NCBI GenBank assembly: GCA_017475875.1
Contig: JAFVET010000128.1
Coordinates: forward strand, 1 to 7,681
DNA: 7,681 nt
Reading direction: 5' to 3'
Origin: Candidatus Methanomethylophilaceae archaeon
GTDB taxonomy: Archaea > Thermoplasmatota > Thermoplasmata > Methanomassiliicoccales > Methanomethylophilaceae
Shown here: positions 1-4,671 of the stretch, piece after piece
Layout of the letters: the number at the start of each line of letters is the position of its first letter
Numbering within the stretch: the first letter of the stretch is position 1
Program-made: the position numbers and the translations under genes
Notes under the pieces: model-generated
What the model saw: the letters and a program-made list of their open reading frames with translations, nothing else
Database searches by the model: none
Told to the model about the DNA's origin: nothing

Positions 1-160
1 AATGACATTATTTGCCAACAAATCTCAACTTGTATCAGCAATAACTCTACTATATACGAATAGATTGTATTATATTCTCAAGAATCTGTCAAATAATCTG
101 AATAGTGTCCTAGGAAAGCTGTAAAACTGTCAAATATAATTTACAAACAAATGTCAAATG
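1..160. other. AT-rich intergenic tract with small inverted repeats
   Basis: No gene is visible. Only 45 of the first 160 bases are G or C, far below the clearly GC-rich coding DNA in the rest of the window. It holds two short perfect inverted repeats: ATTTG-CCAA-CAAAT at 10-23 and ATTCT-CA-AGAAT at 74-85. The second is nested inside AGATT (62-66) and AATCT (95-99), giving an imperfect palindrome over 62-99. Several TATA-like stretches occur (about 50-56, 66-75 and 133-142). The tract could be the control region of a gene beyond the left edge, or an AT-rich site tied to whatever placed the top6B fragment just downstream. The bases are seen directly; function is unknown. Confidence 0.6.
87..159 (+). 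repeat. Three direct copies of TGTCAAAT
   Basis: The octamer TGTCAAAT occurs at 87-94, 128-135 and 152-159, all on the same strand, with start-to-start distances of 41 and 24 bases. The unequal spacing and short unit exclude a CRISPR array. A cluster of one octamer in an AT-rich tract could be repeated binding sites for a regulator or recombinase, but A/T-rich words recur by chance and no protein can be named. Confidence 0.35.
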
Positions 161-232
161 AGACGGAGTTCCCGCCACAAGTGATGGGGGCCGGCGGTTG
201 GCCGCCACACGGGCCCGGAAGGTAACGAAGAA

Positions 233-352
233 ATCACAACCGGCAAGCCGGCCCACGTCGAATCGAAGATCGAAGGCGAGGACGAGGCCGCATGGGGGAT
301 GGACATAGTCATCGACACAAAGACCAACCGTCCCATTGTCACCAACGACAAG
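233..352 (+). pseudogene. Orphan 40-codon fragment of topoisomerase VI subunit B gene
   Basis: These 120 bases align without gaps to 5089-5208 inside the intact top6B gene, in the same orientation and 4856 bases apart. There are five mismatches (288, 313, 319, 323, 337), so 115/120 are identical. The fragment starts and ends on codon boundaries and equals residues 140-179 of the intact protein, within the N-terminal ATP-binding (GHKL) domain just after the glycine-rich box. Three differences are silent third-position changes; two change residues (V158 to A, A170 to T). Similarity stops abruptly at 352 and fades within about 8 bases before 233. The frame stays open from 185 to 748 but runs into the antisense of the neighbouring gene, so no functional protein is expected. 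It is a partial duplicate or a piece acquired from a related strain's top6B; which one cannot be told here. Confidence 0.9.
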
Positions 353-523
353 CCACGGCCGGTCTCCATTCCGAAGCGGTATGGGTTCGGATACCATAAC
401 AATGTCGAATCGGGACAGATCCATCCGATAAATGGTCCACATCGACCCGTACCATGCAAAAGTATGTCGAGACGAACCTGTAGTGAAAAAGGCGAACCGT
501 CCACAAAAACAATAGTAAGATGC
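353..523. other. Unassigned spacer
   Basis: I see no gene here. The sequence between the top6B fragment and the hairpin has no resemblance to the continuation of top6B, and translations on both strands look random, rich in Arg, Pro and His. On the minus strand the run TTTTT at 509-505, within TATTGTTTTTGT, lies about 15 bases past the hairpin and may be part of the transcription stop for the surface-protein gene. Confidence 0.5.
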
Positions 524-545
524 CGGGGCGGGATGACCCGCCCCG
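524..545 (-). terminator. GC-rich hairpin, probable terminator of the BspA-like gene
   Basis: A perfect 9-bp inverted repeat, CGGGGCGGG (524-532) against CCCGCCCCG (537-545), encloses a 4-base loop. It lies 7 bases beyond the TGA stop of the minus-strand surface-protein gene. On that strand a T-rich stretch containing TTTTT (509-505) follows after about 15 bases. Archaeal termination depends mainly on U-runs, so the hairpin may instead protect the 3' end of the mRNA. Position and symmetry make a 3'-end signal very likely; the exact mechanism is inference. Confidence 0.65.
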
Positions 546-552
546 ATCGTTT

Positions 553-2733
553 TCAAGCTACCAGGGTCAGGACCCCGCCGGTCCCGGCGAAGGTGTGTCC
601 CCTGAGGTCCTTGGGAGCCGTGATCTCGTCACCGACGCCGTCCTCGAACGTCACGTCGAACGCCGAAGCAGACAACGTCTTCAGGAACGGTCCGAAGGTG
701 ATCTCCGTCAGGGAACATCCCTTGAACGCACGGTCATCGATCCTGTAGAACGACAGGCCCAGGTCCACGGACTCCAGGTTCGTGCATCCGGAGAATGCGG
801 AGGTGCGTATCCTCAGCATGGAATCGCCCACAGTCACAGAGGTCAGGGTGGAACATCCCTTGAACGCGCTCGAACCCACCGAAGTCACCTTGTAGACGAA
901 TCCTCCCTCCTCGACGGTGTCGGGGATGACGAGGTCCGTGAAGTCCACGGTGTAATCGATGACGGATACGCGCAGCAGGTCGATGTTGACGACCTCGTAG
1001 ACGAGACCATCGATCTCGAACTCCTTTCCGAGGTACAGTCCGTCCAGGTAGAGGATACCTTCCTCGCCTTCGAACGTTCCTCCGCGGAGATCGTCCGCAG
1101 AGCTCACGGACTTGGTACCGGCCATGAACTCCACATCGAACGACGAGGAGTATAAGGTCTTCAGACCTTCGGAGAACACGACCTTCGTCAGGTCGCAGGC
1201 TTGGAAGGCGGTCTTGTAGACGGTGGTCACGGCACCGAGGTCCACGGTCTTCAACGCGATATGTCCGGCGAACGCGCCCACACCGACCGAGGTCACATCG
1301 AAGGTACTTCCGCCCGCGTAGATGTGTTCCGGAACGACGAGATCCACTATATCCATGGAACCATCGATCAGCGACACGCGCTTCGGATCCATGTTAACGA
1401 CCTTGAACTTCAGGTCGCCGAGGTAAATGATGTTGTTCTTGGATATGGAACCGGCCTGATAGAGATGACCTCCGGAACCGTCGAACGTCTTTCCCTTGAA
1501 GTTCGTAGCGGTCTCGGAAAGGACCGATGAGCCCCTGTGGAAGGTGACGTCGAAGGACGAGGCATGCACGGTCTTCAACGCGGAGGAGAACGTTACCTTC
1601 TCCAGTCCGGTGCATCCGGCGAAGGCGTACTGATAGATGGTGGTGACGTCTGGGAGGATGGCTGCCTTGAGGGAAGTGCATCCTTCGAACGCATGCTGGG
1701 CCACCGACGTCACGTCGAAAGTGGCACCGGCGACCGTGACTGTGGACGGGACGACGAGTACTTCGAGACCGTCCGGCCCTCCGGTCAGGGACACGCGCTG
1801 CGGGTCCATGTTCACTACCTTGTACGTGAAGCCGTCGAGGATGAAGACGGTGTTCTTGACGATGGATCCGACCAGGTAGAGATGTCCGCCGGAACCCTCG
1901 AAGGTCTTGCCCTTGAGGTTCGTCGCGCTTTCGGTCAGGGTGGTGGTGCCCTTGTGGAAGGTGACGTCGAAGGAGTCCTTGTAGATCGTCTTGAGGACGT
2001 CGCTGAATACCACCCTCTTCAATCCGGTGCATCCGGCGAAGGCGCCCTCGTTGATGGTGGTGGTCGCCCCGAGGTCCACGTAGAGCAGATCCGTGCGGCC
2101 TGCGAACGCGTCCTCCGCCACGGACGTCACGGCGAAGTCGAGACCTCCGGCCGAGACCTGGGACGGTACATTGAGCGAGACCAGGGACGACGGGCCGCCG
2201 GTCATGGATACCCTCTGGGGGCTCATGTTCACGACCTTGTAGGTGAATCCGTCGATTATCAGGACGGTGTTCTTCGCGATGGATCCGATCTGGTAGAGAT
2301 GTCCGCCGGAACCCTCGAAGGTCTTGTTCTTGAGGTTGGTGGCGGTGGGGGAAAGAGCCGCGGTACTCTTGTGGAACGTCACGTCGAACGCGTCCGCACC
2401 GACGGTGCTGAGGGCGGATGAGAAGGAGACGTGCGTGAGCATGGTGCCCTCGAACGCTCCCGAGTCGATGGTCTTCAGGGAAGAGGGCATGTCGATGGAA
2501 GTCATCTTCTCACAGTCCGCGAACGCTCCGGAATAAATCCTGAGCAGACCTTCCCCGAACGCCACCGTCGCTATGGCGGGATCGCCTCTGAAGGCGTCCT
2601 CTCCGATGGAGGTCACGGCGAACGTCTTGCCGTCGTATCCGACGGTCGCCGGAATGACGACATCGTTGGTGGTTACGGTACGTCCGATGACGGATACCCT
2701 CTTCAACGATGTGCTCACGACCTCGTAGCTGAA
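553..2733 (-). repeat. Five tandem 136-162-residue modules within the BspA-like gene
   Basis: Anchored on the VVNM-like motif, module copies run (minus strand) 2733-2248 (162 codons), 2247-1831 (139), 1830-1414 (139), 1413-1006 (136) and 1005-553 (the last, including the stop). Each has the order (K/E)VVNM, RVSxxGG, xVTSV, two or more AFxGC leucine-rich units, LKTxxxxSFDVTF, and a KTFEGSGGHLY-type tag. The first and last modules carry an extra repeat unit. Similarity persists at DNA level: 2281-2340 and 1864-1923 match at 55 of 60 bases, exactly 417 bases apart, including an unbroken identical stretch of over 30 bases. The modules arose by internal duplication and can recombine, so module number may vary between strains. 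Confidence 0.88.
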
Positions 2734-4386
2734 GCCGTCGAAGAAGAAACGGTCTCCGACCTTGGCGGTGACCTGACGGTACAGTTTTCCGTCGCCGGAA
2801 CCGGTGTAGGTGAACCCTGGCAGGTCGTGGCAATCGAGCGACACGGTGCCGTCATAGAAGGCGAGAGGAGTGAATGCGTCGTATCCGACGGAGGTGGTCG
2901 CGGGTACGGTGACCCTCTCGAGGGATGTGCAGTATGCGAAGGCTTCCGTACCGATGCTGACGACAGAAGAGGGGAGCTCGACGGTCTCGAGAGAATAACA
3001 ATCGCTGAAGGCGTACTTCGCGATGGTCTCGAGGGTTGCGGGGAATGTGATGGTCTCGAGGGAAGCGCACAGATTGAAGGCGCTCTCGCCTATGGACTTG
3101 AGCGAAGAGGGCAGATTCACCGATACGAGGTTCTCGCACCCGTAGAACGTATTGTCGTTCAGAGCGGTGATCTGATCACCCAAGATGACGGTGGCGAGAC
3201 TGGTGCAATCTGCGAACGCGTCGGCACCGATGGATTTCAGGTAAGGCATCGTCAGTTCGGCGGACGTCAGCGAGGTGCATCCGGAGAATGCGCCCATACC
3301 GATGGACATCATCCTTCTGTTGAATTGGAACGATGTGATTCCGGTACAATCAGAGAATGCGTAAGCGGGAACCGTCCCCAACGGACCGAATGCGACGGTC
3401 CCCTGGAGTCCGCTGCCAGCGAAGGCGCGTTCGCCCATCTGCATGACGTTGTTGAGATTCACGGAGGTCAACGAGCTGCATCCGCGGAACGCTTCGGCGC
3501 CGATGTTGTAAACGTTCGCCAGTGACACGGCACCGAGCGAGGAACAGTCGTAGAACGCGCGGTCTCCGATGGTCGAGGCATTCGACGGGATCTGCACCGA
3601 CACGAGTTCCGTACAGCCTTCGAACGCCGACGCTCCGATGTTCTGGACGGAGTTGGCGATCGTCACGGTCGTGATCTGGTCCCCGTATGTGTACCAAGGT
3701 GCGCCGCCGGCGGGATAGTCGTACATTGCCCCGCCTCCGTAGATGTCCAGGCGGCCGTTGTTGTACAGGGACCACCTGACGTTCGCACCGCACGCGCCGC
3801 TGTCGATCACCTTGACGGTGGATTGCTGGATGAGGAATCCCGTGCCGCTCCCGGCATAGGTGTATCCGGGCAGATCCTCGTATCCGAGTACGCCGCCGGA
3901 ACCGGTACCGAACATCAGTCCTCCGAACGCGTTGGTCCCTATGGACTTGACAGCCGAGGGAATGTTTACCGACTTCATCTTGGAACAGTCGGCGAAGGAT
4001 CCGGCACCGATGGAGGTGACCGAATCGGCGATGGTGACCGAGGATACGTTGATGCAGCCCGAGAACGCCCAGGCGCCGACGGAGGTGACCCCGTCTCTGA
4101 TCACTATGTCCAAAATGTCTGTCACGGGACCGATGGGCGATGCGCCCTCGGTGTAATCGTACATGGGACCGGTACCGATGACGGTCAGGACGCCGTCCTC
4201 GGCGAGTTCCCACATGACCTTGTCGCCGCAGATACCTGTGTACTCGGCGTCGGAGTCCTGCCCCGAGGATACAAACAGAAGTGATAACACAGTCAAAAGC
4301 AGAAGGGCCGTTGCTGGAAGGGAAGCTTTGAACCTCCCCACCCCGTACCGGGACCCTTCCTCTCTAAGGAAAGGTAAGCCGTTCAT
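553..4386 (-). CDS. Secreted BspA-like leucine-rich-repeat surface protein
   Basis: A 1277-residue protein, probably exported and displayed on the cell surface, where BspA-type repeats usually mediate binding to host or other cells. The chosen ATG (4384-4386) is followed by a basic segment and a hydrophobic stretch at about residues 21-41 (ASLPATALLLLTVLSLLFVS), a signal peptide or N-terminal anchor without a lipobox cysteine. Residues 53-78 and 199-224 are two copies of a CG-x-(N/K)-V-x-W...GxMYDY domain. Many about 23-residue repeats of the type SIGxxAFxxCxxLxxVxLP follow to about 525. Five larger modules then run from about 552 to the end, each with a VVNM-like motif near its start and most with a TFxGSGG-like tag near the end. 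No C-terminal membrane anchor or sorting motif is visible. An ATG 30 codons upstream (4474-4476) keeps the frame open, but it lies before the likely TATA boxes and would put the signal sequence internally. The family assignment is firm; the ligand is unknown. Confidence 0.9.
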   Translation of the reverse strand: MNGLPFLREEGSRYGVGRFKASLPATALLLLTVLSLLFVSSGQDSDAEYTGICGDKVMWELAEDGVLTVIGTGPMYDYTEGASPIGPVTDILDIVIRDGVTSVGAWAFSGCINVSSVTIADSVTSIGAGSFADCSKMKSVNIPSAVKSIGTNAFGGLMFGTGSGGVLGYEDLPGYTYAGSGTGFLIQQSTVKVIDSGACGANVRWSLYNNGRLDIYGGGAMYDYPAGGAPWYTYGDQITTVTIANSVQNIGASAFEGCTELVSVQIPSNASTIGDRAFYDCSSLGAVSLANVYNIGAEAFRGCSSLTSVNLNNVMQMGERAFAGSGLQGTVAFGPLGTVPAYAFSDCTGITSFQFNRRMMSIGMGAFSGCTSLTSAELTMPYLKSIGADAFADCTSLATVILGDQITALNDNTFYGCENLVSVNLPSSLKSIGESAFNLCASLETITFPATLETIAKYAFSDCYSLETVELPSSVVSIGTEAFAYCTSLERVTVPATTSVGYDAFTPLAFYDGTVSLDCHDLPGFTYTGSGDGKLYRQVTAKVGDRFFFDGFSYEVVSTSLKRVSVIGRTVTTNDVVIPATVGYDGKTFAVTSIGEDAFRGDPAIATVAFGEGLLRIYSGAFADCEKMTSIDMPSSLKTIDSGAFEGTMLTHVSFSSALSTVGADAFDVTFHKSTAALSPTATNLKNKTFEGSGGHLYQIGSIAKNTVLIIDGFTYKVVNMSPQRVSMTGGPSSLVSLNVPSQVSAGGLDFAVTSVAEDAFAGRTDLLYVDLGATTTINEGAFAGCTGLKRVVFSDVLKTIYKDSFDVTFHKGTTTLTESATNLKGKTFEGSGGHLYLVGSIVKNTVFILDGFTYKVVNMDPQRVSLTGGPDGLEVLVVPSTVTVAGATFDVTSVAQHAFEGCTSLKAAILPDVTTIYQYAFAGCTGLEKVTFSSALKTVHASSFDVTFHRGSSVLSETATNFKGKTFDGSGGHLYQAGSISKNNIIYLGDLKFKVVNMDPKRVSLIDGSMDIVDLVVPEHIYAGGSTFDVTSVGVGAFAGHIALKTVDLGAVTTVYKTAFQACDLTKVVFSEGLKTLYSSSFDVEFMAGTKSVSSADDLRGGTFEGEEGILYLDGLYLGKEFEIDGLVYEVVNIDLLRVSVIDYTVDFTDLVIPDTVEEGGFVYKVTSVGSSAFKGCSTLTSVTVGDSMLRIRTSAFSGCTNLESVDLGLSFYRIDDRAFKGCSLTEITFGPFLKTLSASAFDVTFEDGVGDEITAPKDLRGHTFAGTGGVLTLVA

Positions 4387-4404
4387 AGTTTGGAACCGAC
4401 GTTG

Positions 4405-4430
4405 ACCGTATATTACTGGCCTATTTTTAT
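4405..4430 (-). promoter_or_regulatory. Candidate promoter of the BspA-like gene
   Basis: Two TATA-like elements precede the ATG at 4386 on the minus strand: ATAAAAATA (4430-4422) and TAATATAC (4416-4409). Archaeal transcription starts about 25 bases downstream of the TATA centre. The first would therefore give a leader of about 15 bases and the second an essentially leaderless mRNA. No Shine-Dalgarno motif lies before the ATG, which fits either. Both elements lie downstream of the alternative ATG at 4476, which argues against that start. The bases are seen; the role is inferred. Confidence 0.4.
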
Positions 4431-4633
4431 GAAGGCCGTGTATGGAACAACATGCCCGCCCTGTATGTCGTGACAAGTTCCGACAGGTCTATCGGGACCG
4501 GCGTCCCGGACGGGACGGTGACCGCCACGACACCTCCGATGAACGATTCCGCGTCTGTGAGCGCACCGGTCCTGGGGTTCCTCGCCAGATGACGGGGACA
4601 TCGCTCCTTTATCGAAAACACGGCGTTCCGCAC
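4427..4633 (-). CDS. Possible small protein, unrecognised
   Basis: An open frame of up to 68 codons from GTG (4633) or a second GTG (4621) to TAA at 4427. I do not recognise the product. Codon choice is typical of the real genes here (many GTC, GCG, ACG, CCG, TCG), and the translation is balanced, with a hydrophobic middle such as SFIGGVVAVTVPSG and then PIDLSELVTTYRAG. The other frames give arginine- and histidine-rich translations typical of non-coding frames. Against it: no ATG in a useful place, no clear ribosome binding site, and an AT-rich box (4638-4645) that would start transcription at or just inside the first codons. Its stop overlaps the TATA region of the BspA-like gene downstream. 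It could be a true small gene, a decayed remnant or chance. Confidence 0.3.
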   Translation of the reverse strand: MRNAVFSIKERCPRHLARNPRTGALTDAESFIGGVVAVTVPSGTPVPIDLSELVTTYRAGMLFHTRPS

Positions 4634-4635
4634 AA

Positions 4636-4649
4636 CTTTATTTAAAAAA
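4636..4649 (+). promoter_or_regulatory. TATA box of the top6B-top6A operon
   Basis: The stretch TTTATTTAAAAAA (about 4637-4649) is the strongest TATA-like element on the plus strand near top6B. Its centre is about 28 bases before the ATG at 4672, which places the transcription start at about 4668-4670 and makes the mRNA leaderless or nearly so. No Shine-Dalgarno motif precedes that ATG, in agreement. The element is nearly symmetric and could also serve transcription in the opposite direction. Confidence 0.55.
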
Positions 4650-4671
4650 TGAATCCCTTCACGGTATCTGG

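Noticed and set aside
87..159. TGTCAAAT repeats as a CRISPR remnant
   Set aside because: The unit is only 8 bases and the spacing is uneven (41 and 24), with no repeat-length dyad or cas genes.
233..352. Fragment as an attachment-site duplicate of an integrated element
   Set aside because: The matching part lies in the middle of top6B rather than at a gene end, the interval contains no integrase or element genes, and 5 mismatches are more than expected for a fresh target duplication. Not fully excluded.
110..556. Minus-strand open frame of 148 codons across the fragment region
   Set aside because: It is the reverse reading of the top6B fragment plus spacer and crosses the terminator hairpin; the same reading exists opposite the intact top6B gene.
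299..748. Plus-strand open frame of 149 codons starting inside the top6B fragment
   Set aside because: After 18 codons of top6B-derived sequence it becomes an Arg/Pro-rich translation and runs antisense through the end of the BspA-like gene; no promoter or ribosome site fits.
520..3525. Long plus-strand open frames (520-1155, 1537-2421, 2431-3525) opposite the BspA-like gene
   Set aside because: They are antisense frames of a GC-rich repetitive gene, with repeating Gly/Asp/Glu/Arg/His-rich translations; the minus strand has the clear signal peptide and leucine-rich repeats.
4387..4476. ATG at 4474-4476 as start of the BspA-like gene, adding 30 residues
   Set aside because: It lies upstream of the likely TATA boxes, the extra residues are Arg/His-rich and non-conserved in look, and it would bury the signal peptide.
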